This document shows, piece by piece, positions 1 through 10,104 of a DNA stretch of 28,600 nt (its first letter is position 1; the number at the start of each line of letters is the position of its first letter). The DNA comes from Paulinella micropora. Taxonomy: Eukaryota; Cercozoa; Imbricatea; Euglyphida. Below the pieces are notes generated by a model. The model did not search any database. It saw only the letters and a program-made list of their open reading frames with translations, and was not told the DNA's origin. A program made the position numbers and the translations under genes. The stretch covers positions 1,344,183 to 1,372,782 of the forward strand of contig BJOX01000012.1 in the NCBI GenBank assembly GCA_009731375.1, in the 5' to 3' direction.

Positions 1-72
1 GATGATGATGATGATGATGATGATGATGGTCCCGCATCCGCCGGCCAACCTATGTGCGAAGAATGCAAGGTA

Positions 73-127
<55 letters not shown>

Positions 128-361
128 GTCCCGCATCCGCCGGCCAACCTATGTGCGAAGAATGCAAGGTAGATGATGATGATGATGATGATGATGGATG
201 ATGATGATGATGATGATGATGATGGTCCCGCATCCGCCGGCCAACCTATGTGCGAAGAATGCAAGGTAGATGATGATGATGATGATGATGATGGATGATG
301 ATGATGATGATGATGGCGCCCGCCGCCGCAGCTGCAAGCAAAACCTATGAGCAAAGAATGC
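1..361. repeat. GAT array with interspersed 45-bp unit
   Basis: (GAT)n tracts alternate with a 45-bp unique unit beginning ggtcccgcatccgccgg and ending gcaaggta. Three near-identical copies lie at 28-72, 127-171 and 224-268. A diverged fourth copy lies at about 315-361 and keeps only the ctatg(t/a)gc(g/a)aagaatgc core. Spacing is about 97-99 bp. The array starts at the window edge, so its full size is unknown. No coding role is evident. A minus-strand frame gives a short AFFAHR motif in every copy, but it runs into poly-Ile. Confidence 0.85.
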
Positions 362-415
<54 letters not shown>

Positions 416-470
416 TAGTAGTGGTAGTGGTAGTAGTAGTAGTAGTAGTAGTAGTAGCGGCAGTAGTAGC

Positions 471-514
<44 letters not shown>
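362..514. repeat. (GTA)n trinucleotide array
   Basis: Long (AGT/GTA)n microsatellite with GGT and GCA interruptions, directly following the GAT array. All six frames give homopolymers such as poly-Val or poly-Thr, so no coding is claimed. Confidence 0.9.
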
Positions 515-847
515 CATATGTTGGCATGCTCTTTTCTTTTTTGTTGTTACTGTTATTTCTTTGTTGTTTGTTATAAGGACGAGCAGGTTGAAGCAGTGTG
601 GAGCTGCCTCAAATGTGAGGTAGGATAACCAAACAACTATAAAAACAAAAACAAAACAAACAAACAAAAACATAAATAGATAAATACAAATAAAAACAAA
701 ACAAACAAACAAAAACATAAATAGATAAATAAAAATAAAAAATTAAAAAATAAAACAACAACATCCACCACCACAACTATAATAAAAACAACAACAACAA
801 CATACATTTTAAAAAATACACACACAAATACACAGACACACACACCG

Positions 848-894
<47 letters not shown>

Positions 895-1230
895 ACACAC
901 ACACAAGCACAAACACAAATCGAACAAGCATACAAACGAGCAAACAATCGCGAAGAAAGAAAAAAAAAAAAAAAAATCTTCGTCGCCCCAAGCTTCATTA
1001 TCATGCGCGTTGCATATCATATGATATGTATGTTTGTGCTTGTTAGTCGGTGATGTGCGAACAGTGCAACCTCGACCTTCACCGCAAAGGTCGTAACCCA
1101 CAGTACATGTATGCGTATATGCATGTGAATGGTATATTGAGGTAGTAAATGAATCAGGCATGTACACTGCGTGAAATAATTCAAGAAATTGCTTGAGAAT
1201 AAAGCCCTTGAACTCCATAATTATATTTGA
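515..1230. other. A-rich non-coding stretch with (CA)n
   Basis: Non-coding in my reading. It holds a duplicated A-rich segment with aaacaaacaaacaaaaacat at about 650-720, a (CA)n tract at about 832-905 with short interruptions, and an A17-type run near 960-976. The part from 977 to 1230 is unique, with no gene that I can support. Confidence 0.6.
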
Positions 1231-2790
1231 GATCTAGGAGCATCTCATTCGTGCTTGCATGAATATGTATCTAGGTACTCGCAAGAACCACGAGCGAGAG
1301 CTGCTTTGAGGCGAGTCACGATCAGTCTCAGATTGGCGCATTCTCGTCGTGCCCCTCCGGAACCTTTTCGCAACAAACCCCGCAACAACAACGACAACAA
1401 CAGCGACAACAACAAGAACAACGACAGCCAAACCACCACTGTCAAGCTTTCCCCCCAGACACCAAGACATTTCACACAACGCCTACCATTCCAACACAAT
1501 CCGCCAGCCATCTCGAAACATGCGGAAAGTTGACCTTACAAACAACCCAGACCGTCGGATATCCTTGTCGATTATTAATGAAATGATTCTGTGTTTGTTA
1601 GACTATTATTAATATTATTAATATAACAATATATGATAGCAACACACCCTACTACATCAGCAGTATTATACTTAAGCTTTAATAAGAAAGACGCCAACAC
1701 TGAGACCGCGCCACGTAACCGTGGCGGTATGACTGGCCGGATCACTGATAAATAACTGCTCTACCGACACTGAGACAACTACTCTGATACGGCCGGTCCA
1801 TTATATCACCATTAACTATTAATTAAGATAATATGAGTTCCAAGTGATCGGAACAGTGCCACGATTCACTTCCTGACAGGTATTATATTAATAGTAGATG
1901 ATTATCTATTCTCAGGCTCGGCGGCCTTGTTTCAATCTCTACTAACCGTTTGCCCCTTACGTTCTCCAATTTGTTTGGTAGTAATATTTATTAATACTTG
2001 CTTGTAAATGATCACTGTCAGACGAATCTAGGCAGCCCTCAAGACTCATATTACTAATGCCAACTGATGGTGGCCAGTGCTGTCTACTGTCACTTGAAAA
2101 TTCATTCTCATTTCGCTACCCGCCGTAACCCTGCGTACTCTAAAATTGAAGTCAATTAGGCCTAGAGGGGGGTTTTAATAAATATTCATAAAAATAGTAA
2201 GGACTTTTGACAGACCTCATCCGCACTACCACTCACGGCGTGTTGGCTCCGACAACTACCGAATCACAAGTGTCCGACGCTTAAACCCCAAAGTTTGAAT
2301 TGAGAAAGGACCGAATCCGAAGACCGGACCAGTCAAAAAAGGAAAGACAGGTGGCGGCCCGAGCACGACAGGCCGGCGAACACATGTGGGCAGCCTTCTG
2401 TATGAAAGGGTGATCGAATCCAATGATGTACCCACTCGCATATGTTTTTGAGGTCGTTTTAGTGGGGTCCAAGCTTCAACGGAGGCAAAATAGGCGTAAC
2501 GAGTTTTTAACATTTTTTTTGATCCGCCGCACTTAATGCCACTATGTATTGTGCGGGCCGGCCGACATAAAATATACATGCGAACACATCGCGGTTTTGG
2601 TCACGTTCTTTCCGGTAGGAAATTTTTGCGGCCGGAAGGAAGTTTTGCAATCGCTACTAACTTCAATTCAAGTCTTATTACGGTAGTAGGTGATGGATGC
2701 CCGATAATCATAAAACCAAGCCATGGTTATGGTAATTCACTGAAATTCTACAGTCTAATATGCGGAGTGATATACTTCTGAGTACTGTAT
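1231..2790. other. unique intergenic-type DNA, no gene recognised
   Basis: Mostly unique AT-rich sequence. It includes an impure (AAC)n tract at 1381-1435 and AT-rich palindromic stretches near 1605-1640. Short open frames exist, for example 2536-2781 on the plus strand (81 codons), but they show no recognisable motif, splice context or compositional signal. I see no RNA gene. Confidence 0.5.
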
Positions 2791-2812
2791 GTACTCTTAT
2801 GAACGTATGTAG

Positions 2813-2822
2813 AGAGAAAGAA

Positions 2823-2876
<54 letters not shown>

Positions 2877-2998
2877 TAAGAAGAGAGAGAGAGAGAGAAA
2901 GAGAGAGAGCGAGAGAGAGAGATAAAGAGAGATAAGGAGAGAGAGAGAGAGAGAGAGAGAGATAAAGAGAGATAAGAAGAGAGAGAGAGAGAGTGAGG

Positions 2999-3033
<35 letters not shown>

Positions 3034-3036
3034 GAG

Positions 3037-3083
<47 letters not shown>

Positions 3084-3251
3084 CACACACACACACAAGA
3101 CAGAGACAACACGCAAACACAAACGCAAATACAAACACAAACATAAACAGACACACAAAAATACACATATACTCACTGACGGACATGTGCATGCATTCAC
3201 GAATTCATACAATAATACATTTTCATCCACAGCGCAACATTCTGAGCTGAT

Positions 3252-3298
<47 letters not shown>

Positions 3299-3300
3299 CA
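2813..3300. repeat. (GA)n block with (CA)n and (TG)n
   Basis: Long GA dinucleotide tract at 2813-3083 with GATA, GAAA and GGA interruptions, then (CA)n-like DNA, a short unique spacer, and (TG)n followed by (GA)n at 3251-3298. Translations are Arg-Glu or Ser-Leu runs and are not regarded as coding. Confidence 0.9.
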
Positions 3301-3320
3301 ATCAATCAGAGAGACCGAGG

Positions 3321-3623
3321 GTGTATATGAGAGAAGAATATAAATGGAAAACGCTATCACTTCGCTTTTCTGTGCGATTCTTTGAAGGGGATTTCTCTCA
3401 CGATGTCAAAGTTGATAATTTCAGTCTATTTATTACTAAGTCCACTTTGATGCCTCTGGACAAGTATTACATGCTTGTGTGCAATAAACTAAGCAAACAT
3501 GTTAGTCTTCACACGAAAATCACCGACCAAAACGAAATGAATCTCTTGAGATCAGGGCTCCATGAAATCTTGGTGCTTGCTTACAATCGGCCCAAGTGTC
3601 ATGACTTAATTTTGCCCCTGTGA
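3321..3623 (+). CDS. unidentified 100-codon open frame, doubtful
   Basis: An uninterrupted ATG-to-stop frame in unique, non-repetitive sequence, beginning MYMREEYKWKTLSLRF. Composition is protein-like, with mixed hydrophobic and charged residues and two Cys, unlike the repeat-derived frames nearby. No domain, signal peptide or membrane segment is visible, and no splice signals support it. It ends just before the membrane-protein gene on the opposite strand. It could equally be chance. I do not recognise it. Confidence 0.15.
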   Translation: MYMREEYKWKTLSLRFSVRFFEGDFSHDVKVDNFSLFITKSTLMPLDKYYMLVCNKLSKHVSLHTKITDQNEMNLLRSGLHEILVLAYNRPKCHDLILPL

Positions 3624-3776
3624 GGCAGGGTCGTCGCCGGAATTCATCAAATCAAATAGATCTGTCAAACACAGTCATGAAATTGTGAGCGTACTCAAAG
3701 CGTGCGCATGGTGGTGGTTACTCTCAGGTAAATATGCACATTGTATCAAAATAACCTGATAATATAACGATGATAA

Positions 3777-4087
3777 CTAGATCGCATCTTCTGGGATGCA
3801 ACAATTTTGGAAGCAGGTGTCCTCTACCAAAACGTCGGAACCATCATTATTATCCCTCTTCGACTTCTTGGATTGCTTTAGGTGATGGCCTGCCATCACG
3901 CCTTTTATCGAGGAATCCCCTTTCAAGCCTTTTGTCGAGGAAGCCCCTACTGCACTGATGGACAAACTGGAACTTTCGGCGATATAAATGCAAGTTAGAC
4001 TATAATTGGCAGTAGGCGTTGCGATTTCATATCCTCCTGGACAGTCATATGGATCCAAGGTACCAGAAAAATTCCAGCACTGACGCA
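3777..4087 (-). CDS. exon 4 (last) of putative type II membrane protein
   Basis: Terminal exon of a four-exon model on the minus strand. The acceptor reads TTTTGCCTTGCAG, and the exon opens with two bases that complete the codon left by the previous exon (G+TG). It encodes 102 residues and stops at TAG 3777-3779. The first part looks like a secreted ectodomain: QCWNFSGTLDPYDCPGGYE then NYSLTC, with three cysteines, a CPGGYE turn and two N-glycosylation sequons (NFS, NYS). The rest is Ser/Lys-rich with an acidic DNNDGSD patch and a CFQNCC motif near the C-terminus. A GTAGAG donor occurs inside at about 3817-3822, so splicing to a further exon is possible. The family is unknown. Confidence 0.5.
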
Positions 4088-4142
4088 CTGCAAGGCAAAA
4101 CATTTACATTTCATTTCGTGCCCGATAAAGAGATCTCACAAT

Positions 4143-4169
4143 ACCCCCCCCCCCCCCCCCCCCCCCCCA
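4143..4169. repeat. poly-C run at edge of an assembly gap
   Basis: About 25 consecutive C abut the N run 4171-4656, and a further C run at 4657-4672 closes it. On the minus strand these are long G runs, able to form quadruplexes. In the gene model they lie within intron 3. Confidence 0.85.
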
Positions 4170-4170
4170 C

Positions 4171-4656
4171 NNNNNNNNNNNNNNNNNNNNNNNNNNNNNN
4201 NNNNNNNNNNNNNNNNNNNNNNNNNNNNNNNNNNNNNNNNNNNNNNNNNNNNNNNNNNNNNNNNNNNNNNNNNNNNNNNNNNNNNNNNNNNNNNNNNNNN
4301 NNNNNNNNNNNNNNNNNNNNNNNNNNNNNNNNNNNNNNNNNNNNNNNNNNNNNNNNNNNNNNNNNNNNNNNNNNNNNNNNNNNNNNNNNNNNNNNNNNNN
4401 NNNNNNNNNNNNNNNNNNNNNNNNNNNNNNNNNNNNNNNNNNNNNNNNNNNNNNNNNNNNNNNNNNNNNNNNNNNNNNNNNNNNNNNNNNNNNNNNNNNN
4501 NNNNNNNNNNNNNNNNNNNNNNNNNNNNNNNNNNNNNNNNNNNNNNNNNNNNNNNNNNNNNNNNNNNNNNNNNNNNNNNNNNNNNNNNNNNNNNNNNNNN
4601 NNNNNNNNNNNNNNNNNNNNNNNNNNNNNNNNNNNNNNNNNNNNNNNNNNNNNNNN
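4171..4656. other. assembly gap (N)
   Basis: 486 undetermined bases between two poly-C tracts. Frames read across it have no meaning. Confidence 0.99.
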
Positions 4657-4737
4657 CCCCCCCCCCCCCCCCAAGACACACACACACAAACACACGAACA
4701 CACACTTGACTCATATTTACTCATCGGGAGCAATTAC

Positions 4738-4864
4738 CTTCTCCAACATTCTCGAGTCCGTTATCGTAGCCATCGTTGTCATCTTTTGCACCTTTTGGAC
4801 CTTTGGCTGCAAAGACCGGGGCTCTGCCATGGAGCTTGAAGGGCGAGGACTCTGAAGATTCCTT
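4738..4864 (-). CDS. exon 3 of putative type II membrane protein
   Basis: Acceptor GGTGGTAGCAG, donor GAAG|GTAATT. In phase with exon 2 (phase 0) it encodes 42 residues and leaves one base, matching exon 4. The product is a Ser/Glu-rich stalk (KESSESSPF) followed by AAKGPKGAKDDNDGYDNG, a short collagen-like Gly-Pro-Lys stretch with an acidic DDND. An acceptor 8 nt downstream (ATCTTCAG) gives another open frame, so the exact start is not certain. The composition fits an extracellular stalk following the membrane segment. The acidic patch resembles the DNNDGSD patch in exon 4, perhaps an internal repeat. Confidence 0.45.
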
Positions 4865-4937
4865 CTGCTACCACCAACAGCAGATTTCCTGAGATAGCTT
4901 CTCAAAATAAGAACTTAAAGAAAAGGTATTCGTGTAC

Positions 4938-4997
4938 CTGAAAAAGCTCAGTCAAGACCAAGACGGTAGCGACGAACAAGCAGACTAACAGGATACC
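4938..4997 (-). CDS. exon 2: transmembrane segment
   Basis: A 60-nt exon with acceptor AATTTGCAG and donor TTTTTCAG|GTACACG. It starts and ends in phase 0 and encodes GILLVCLFVATVLVLTELFQ. Joined to the end of exon 1 (KTRWIRILL), it forms one uninterrupted hydrophobic helix of about 22 residues with basic residues on the N-terminal side. This is the positive-inside pattern of a type II signal-anchor. A competing acceptor 21 nt upstream (GATTTTTCAG) breaks phase with exon 1. Confidence 0.6.
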
Positions 4998-5049
4998 CTG
5001 CAAATTCAATACGATGCCTGAAAAATCAAAGCGAGGAATTTTACTTTAC

Positions 5050-5169
5050 CAAAAGTATCCTGATCCATCTTGTTTTAGAGGTCGTTGACTCTGGAGGCTC
5101 TTTTTCAATGGCGGAGTAGGCGCTGGGGGTACGGGGGACACTCAAAAGGCCTTTTTCGTGCTTCGACAT
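5050..5169 (-). CDS. exon 1: cytoplasmic tail of putative type II membrane protein
   Basis: Encodes the 40 N-terminal residues, starting MSKHEKGLLSVPRTPSAY and ending RWIRILL at donor TTTTG|GTAAAG (phase 0). It has no signal peptide. It is a short, charged, Ser/Pro/Thr-rich cytosolic tail leading into the membrane helix. The ATG at 5167-5169 sits just after a pyrimidine-rich tract ending TTTGTTAG, so a 5' UTR intron may end there. Alternatively the frame is open further upstream to 5406, but that part is a repetitive TGTTC-type sequence translating to Cys/Leu/Phe runs, and I do not favour it. Predicted role: a small surface or endomembrane glycoprotein of unknown function. Confidence 0.5.
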
Positions 5170-5204
5170 TCTAACAAAGCCCAAGAAGAAAACAGAGAAG
5201 AGCA

Positions 5205-5330
5205 GCAGTGCAGGGAAGAACAGAAAAGTTTTCAGAACGGAACAGTAAAAAAGAGAACGGAAGAGAACAGAGCAAAGCAGAACAGACCAAAACAGAGCAG
5301 AACAGAACAGAGCACAAAGAACGTGATGAC
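5205..5330. repeat. AGAACAG/AGCAG-type degenerate repeat
   Basis: Short-period degenerate repeat (agaacagagcaaagcagaac type) on the plus strand. It lies directly upstream of the putative first exon of the membrane-protein gene and provides a pyrimidine-rich tract on that gene's strand. Confidence 0.5.
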
Positions 5331-5594
5331 CTCTGCAAAGCGTGCAGAGTAAGGAAGTAATAAACACGAAAAATAAAAATAAGTAATGAATTATAACAGC
5401 AACCACGAATGCACTAACAGTGCCAGCGGTTAAGTCTTTTTATATTACCGTACCTTTGGTCGTTTCAAGGAGCTTTCGAGTTCCGGCTTTTTGCCTTCTG
5501 TAATCAAACGCGAACAATAGGTTTCAATGTGTTTGGAGTTGGTAAAGCTGGAGGAAAATAATATCACAGCGAGCGTAGATCTATCTAGTTCAGT

Positions 5595-6060
5595 TTACGA
5601 GCACAGAAAAAGAAAATTGACATATATGTAGATCTGTCCAGTTACAGTTTTATGAGCACAGAAAAAGACAATTGACATAGGAATTGTTAAGGAGTATGCA
5701 AGGAATTTGATTGGTGGCTTTCCTTTGCATTGTCATGCTCTTTGATACTAGTGGAAGGGAAAGAGAAAGAGAAAAAGGTGACATCGCAGCACTGCCCTTC
5801 CTCATCTTCTTGTTCCTGTCTTCTCTTTTGTTTGCATGTCACCTTTTTCTCTTTCTCTTTCCCTTCCACCAGTTTATGAGCACAGAAAAAGACAATCGAC
5901 ATAGGAATTGTTAAGGAGTATGCAAGGAATTTGAATGGTGGCTTTCCATTGCATTGTCATGCTCTTTGATACTAGTGGAAGGGAAAGAGAAAGAGAAAAA
6001 GGTGACATCCAAAGAAAAGAGAAGACAGGAACAAGAAGATGAGGAAGGGCAGTTCGCAGC
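5595..6060. repeat. nested direct and inverted duplication
   Basis: Direct repeats: a segment starting gagcacagaaaaagaca and ending gaaaaaggtgacatc occurs at about 5655-5785 and again at 5878-6009. Its first about 28 bp also occur at 5600-5627. Between the direct copies, 5786-5871 is the reverse complement of about 5983-6058, with arms sharing gtggaagggaaagagaaaga and caggaacaagaagatgagga. Both strands can therefore encode VEGKEKEKKVT then KRRQEQEDEEGQ. This is a foldback-type arrangement. Confidence 0.75.
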
Positions 6061-6167
6061 AGGACTACAGGAGGGAAGGAAAAGACTCACAAACAAGTAC
6101 TGCGGCTGCTGGTGGCCAAGCCGCCCCGCGCCCTCACGGCGCCAATCCGACAGCAGCTGGGCATACT
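5987..6167 (+). CDS. possible charged exon, plus-strand arm of the foldback
   Basis: Open from an acceptor-like TTTGATACTAG. The frame gives VEGKEKEKKVTSKEKRRQEQ, EDEEGQ, then LQEGRKRLTNKYCGCWW, and stops at 6165-6167. The charged part recurs on the opposite strand at about 5790-5870. A second frame from ATG 6039 to 6275 gives a Ser/Thr-rich product, so the reading frame is uncertain. The style (acidic/basic low complexity) matches the large gene at 10.5-24.8 kb, so this may be a displaced exon copy. Function unknown. Confidence 0.2.
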
Positions 6168-6309
6168 AACTGCGAAACCCATATGTCTATCGAGTCTGCG
6201 TGCTCGCCCACAAGTACCACTACCCGAGACAGCAACGAAACGAGCCTCAGCACGACAATCACTACCAAGCCGTAGGGCAAAGGCACCGATATCCAACAAA
6301 GAGCAGTAG

Positions 6310-7190
6310 ACAAAACAGACTCTATTGCAGTGATTTCTTCATTCAAAAAGCAACATAAAACATACCTACTAACGAACACACATAACTAACCCCCTGGTGC
6401 CCTACTTTTTCCTTTTACTTCACGCCACATTATATTACAGTATTAATTACGTCTTCCCTCACAGATATATTATACTCCATAGCCTGACAGTCTCTTGTCA
6501 CAGTTGTGAGCTTGTGTCCTCGTGAGGACAGGGTTGCGTGAATGCCCGGGGGGCTATTTGCACACATACCACAAACATTACATCAGAATCAACATCAAGC
6601 CTGGGGCTAGCTCTCATGCTAATAGGAGCTCCCAATTCCTCCTTGTTCCAGCTTAATTGTCTTTTATGTTTTGAGGAAGGCCGCCTTTGAAGGTCACCAC
6701 ATAGGTTAATTTAATACTTTTCGCAGTATTAACTTTTAGTGGTTATCCCTTGAATAACTCGTTATTCTAGATTAAAAGAAGAGGAAGAAGAAGAACAAGG
6801 CAAGAACTTGGTTGACCTTCGAGTTTGACAATAACGGTCACTCGGGTGTTCCGCTCCACCGGTTTATTTGGTTCTCTTACCGGAAATCTTTCAAACCACG
6901 CCGCTTTTGCCACTTTCTACAGCCAACCACAATCGTTCAGGCCCTAAAATTATTATTTTAAGGGATGGTCAAAACTGATTGGCTAGGGCCATACTGAGTA
7001 ATGTAACAGTATTTTGAGTCATTTCAGTGTTTGTTGTACATCGAATCATCGTAAGGGTTTTACCTCTTCCGGCAGCCAGAGATCCAATTGTAGTTCTAAT
7101 TGTGTTGTTACCATTCACCACGGCAACAAACAACAAGACCACCATCTTGCATTTTAAATACTTTGTTTAAGTTTTATTATTATTATTAAA
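6310..7190. other. unique AT-rich DNA, no gene recognised
   Basis: No supported gene or RNA. One local feature is a palindrome gtcctc-gt-gaggac at 6516-6529. The segment resembles single-copy intergenic DNA or decayed repeat. I see nothing else in it. Confidence 0.45.
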
Positions 7191-7194
7191 TTGA

Positions 7195-7272
7195 ACAACA
7201 ACAACAACAACAACAACAACACCAACACCAACAACAACAACAAAACAACAACAACAACAACAACAACAACAG
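7195..7272. repeat. (AAC)n microsatellite
   Basis: AAC trinucleotide array with ACC and AAAC interruptions, immediately 5' of repeat copy 1. The preceding text (attattattattaaattgaac) resembles the tail region of another decayed copy. A further shorter AAC tract lies at 7450-7473. Confidence 0.85.
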
Positions 7273-7440
7273 TGAGCATGCTTTGGCGTCCCGAGTCGGC
7301 TGGGGATGATTACATTTACTACTTGTCTTAAGTGGCGCTCGAAGGCTGTTAGCCATGCGCCATCATGCCATTTTAATTACTTTAATTAAACTTAACAACA
7401 ACAACAAAAACAACAACAGCGTTTAAATTTATTATAGTTA
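7273..7440 (+). mobile_element. SINE/LINE-tail-like repeat, copy 1
   Basis: Starts gtgagcatgctttggcgtcc, contains cgagtcgg(c)tggggatgat, cttgtctt-aagtgg and gccatcatgcca, and ends in ttaattactttaattaaa followed by (AAC)n. Related copies at 8110-8262 and 8383-8485 share this order and the (AAC)n tail. A 3' simple-sequence tail with a conserved body is typical of non-LTR-mobilised elements. No tRNA-like promoter boxes could be confirmed. Confidence 0.5.
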
Positions 7441-7473
7441 GTATTAAATTGAACAACAACAACAACAACAACG

Positions 7474-8109
7474 TCACAGCCTCTCGCCCCTTCTCTCCTG
7501 CGGACATTCTCACCCCGCAACTGGACGTCTACTTTGGCCCAGCTAGTGTGCTAGGAGTGATCCTTCTTTCGAAGCCTACCCTTCTCTTGGGTCAGCGGAT
7601 AGGGCAGCCCAATCCCTCTCCTTTTCCTGTTTCCCTTGGCCCTGGTGTCACAGCCCTAGGTTCAGAAGGTGGGCCCATGATCCACTTGCAGGCTATCTTG
7701 GTGGCCATGGGGCTCTTGCCACCTGCTTGAATGCTAGGATGTAACTCCTTGCCATTTCTGACCTTGAAGGTTTCTAGACAGCTCTCTCTTTCGGCCTCCA
7801 GCGCTTGTGACTATTTGCTGGTGCTTGCCTGCTCCATTCGACTTCTTCGTTTCACACGCGAGCTTCCACCTTGTTGCTCAGACTGTTTTCCCATTGGCCA
7901 TGGCGAGTTTCTCCTCCCCCTTCATCTTCACTCTCTCTTCCTTCTCTCCCTTTTCAGTGAATTTGCTCCTCTCTCGAGGCTTGTCTGCGCTCCTCACTGC
8001 CTTTCCTCTTCTCCCTCTTATGTTGTTGTTTTACTGTAGTGCAAGCTCTTCTGCTCCTTTTTCCTCTCTCTTTATTTCTTGTCTTTGAGCTCTAGAGTGC
8101 TATAGTACA
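7474..8109. other. unique pyrimidine-rich sequence between repeat copies
   Basis: No gene supported. Open frames of 93 to 102 codons on the plus strand exist, but they overlap each other and have no motifs. The first about 65 bp (gtcacagcctctcgcc ... ccccgcaactggacgtc, 7473-7537) recur in similar form at about 8634-8695, so this stretch is at least partly a dispersed or duplicated repeat body. Confidence 0.45.
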
Positions 8110-8262
8110 GTGAGACATGCTCTGGCGTCCCGAGTCGGCCGGGGATGATTAGACATCTACTTGTCTTTAAGTGGGTTTAAAGGCCGTTATCCATGCACCA
8201 TCATGCCACTGGTTTAATTACTGTAATTAAATTTATAACAACAACAACAACAACAACATACC
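8110..8262 (+). mobile_element. SINE/LINE-tail-like repeat, copy 2
   Basis: Begins gtgagacatgctctggcgtc, keeps cgagtcggccggggatgatt, cttgtctttaagtgg, and ccatgcaccatcatgcca, and ends ttaattactgtaattaaat plus (AAC)n. Clearly homologous to copy 1, with point differences and small indels. Confidence 0.55.
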
Positions 8263-8343
8263 GTTCCTGTTTCATCTACAACACCAAATTCAGAGCCCTT
8301 TATTTGTCATGAAAAGAACGACAACAACAGCAACAACAATTAG

Positions 8344-8377
<34 letters not shown>

Positions 8378-8382
8378 GTGAG

Positions 8383-8485
8383 GTCGGCTGTCGATGATTA
8401 GACATTTATTACTTGTCTTTAAGTGAGGCAGTTAGCCATGCACCATCATGTCATTGGTTTGATTACTTCCATTAAATTTTACAAC
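8383..8485 (+). mobile_element. SINE/LINE-tail-like repeat, copy 3 (shortened)
   Basis: Begins gtgaggtcggctgtcgatga and lacks the gctctggcgtcccga segment near the start. It then follows copies 1 and 2 through cttgtctttaagtg and ccatgcaccatcatg to an AT-rich end and (AAC)n. An (AAC)n tract at 8345-8377 precedes it, so the three copies are chained by AAC tracts. Confidence 0.5.
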
Positions 8486-8565
8486 AATAACAACAGCAAC
8501 AACAACAACAACACCAACAACAACAAACAACAACAACAACAACAACTTGTGACAACTATTTCTAT
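8486..8565. repeat. (AAC)n tail of copy 3
   Basis: AAC trinucleotide array with interruptions that terminates repeat copy 3. Confidence 0.8.
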
Positions 8566-8699
8566 CCTGTTTCTCTCCGTTTCCTCTCTCTCCCTCTCTT
8601 TCCTTCTCCTCATGTGCTGCATGTGACATCACTGTCACAGCCTCTCGCCTCTTCTCTCCTGCGGTCACTTTCAGTTCACCCCGCAACCGGACGTCAACG

Positions 8700-9151
8700 T
8701 CAGTTATCCTTGGCTTGGAGAGTACGGAGTCCCTTCTACGTTAGGTATTCCTCGATTTCTTCATGTCCGGCGTTAGATAGGCGTTTATATTAATATTATT
8801 AAATATTGAGTCACTGTAACAATTCTTAGCATGAAGAAGTGAAACTTAAACTTCAAAAAGGCCGCCGGGTAACTCTATTATTAATAATATTATTAATATT
8901 AATAATACTGAGTCAACGGGTGGCAAGTATTCTATTAAAACAGTGTTTGGGTAAAAAAAGTCTACAGAGCCTACGGTCCAGACGAAAGATACAAGAAAAG
9001 AAACTTTGAACAGTGAGCGTTACGACAGACCCGATGGCCGATAACTATTATTAGTAATTAGTTGGAAACAGGGCTTTCCAAGGACGTGATTATGAATATT
9101 TTTTTTTTTACGCAAACACTGTTGATCATCGCTGTATTAAATTATTATTAA

Positions 9152-9218
<67 letters not shown>

Positions 9219-9446
9219 GCTGTTGACATTCAAGACAACAAAAAAAATTGATTTTTCTGTTTTGGTTGGAATTTCAGTTTTGGTTGGAATTTTGATTTTG
9301 GGTGAAAATTTGAATTTTTCAAATTAACGGCTATATTCGTCCGCAAAATATCGTAAATTTTCGCGAAATGTTACCGTTAAATTTGAAAATTTGAATTTTT
9401 GTCACAAAAATGAAAAACTGTCACAAAAATGAAAATCTGACACAAA
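8700..9446. other. AT-rich non-coding DNA with (ATT)n and an 18-bp repeat
   Basis: Holds AT palindromes near 8878-8908, a long (ATT)n tract at about 9143-9219, short repeats of ttttggttggaattt at 9262-9300, and the start of an 18-bp tandem repeat (tgtcacaaaaatgaaaa) at about 9398-9446 that runs into a gap. No gene is seen. Confidence 0.6.
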
Positions 9447-9561
9447 NNNNNNNNNNNNNNNNNNNNNNNNNNNNNNNNNNNNNNNNNNNNNNNNNNNNNN
9501 NNNNNNNNNNNNNNNNNNNNNNNNNNNNNNNNNNNNNNNNNNNNNNNNNNNNNNNNNNNNN
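9447..9561. other. assembly gap (N)
   Basis: 115 undetermined bases, entered from a tandem 18-bp repeat. Confidence 0.99.
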
Positions 9562-9985
9562 CTTGCTAAACAGAGTTCCAGCCCAATGGCCTCAAGGCGT
9601 TAAACTGTGACGCCAACTCATAACCCTTTGGTGGTAGATGCTGGGGAGGAGGGTCGTTGCGCGCGTAAAAGATCTTAAACTCCGCATATGCTGGTTGATA
9701 GCCCAGGACCCAGCAGACACCAGATTGTTATGGGTGGGGTTTCGAGGCAGCTCTAGCAACCGCGCTTGGTGTATGCACTTGCACATTCGGTGACGTCTTG
9801 CAAGAGGTTGCTGGGACTGCGGAATAACCTCGGCTTAGTGCAGTCTTGCCCTCAGGAGCTCCATCGGTGGCCCCGATCATCAGGCGAGAGACTGACACGG
9901 GGGGGTGGAGGACCTCGAACAAGGGTATTGGAGGCTTATGTCCGTTGAGGATATGCCATTAGCTGCATCAGTACGCCTCAGATAT

Positions 9986-10060
<75 letters not shown>

Positions 10061-10071
10061 TTTATTATCAT

Positions 10072-10104
<33 letters not shown>

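Noticed and set aside
7449-8088. Plus-strand frames of 93-102 codons between AAC repeats
   Set aside because: They overlap in different frames, lack motifs, and lie in sequence partly duplicated at 8634-8695, so repeat DNA is likelier.
9728-9948. Short frames in the region before the (ATT)n tract as a LINE protein
   Set aside because: No reverse transcriptase or endonuclease motif. Too short, and opposing frames are equally open.
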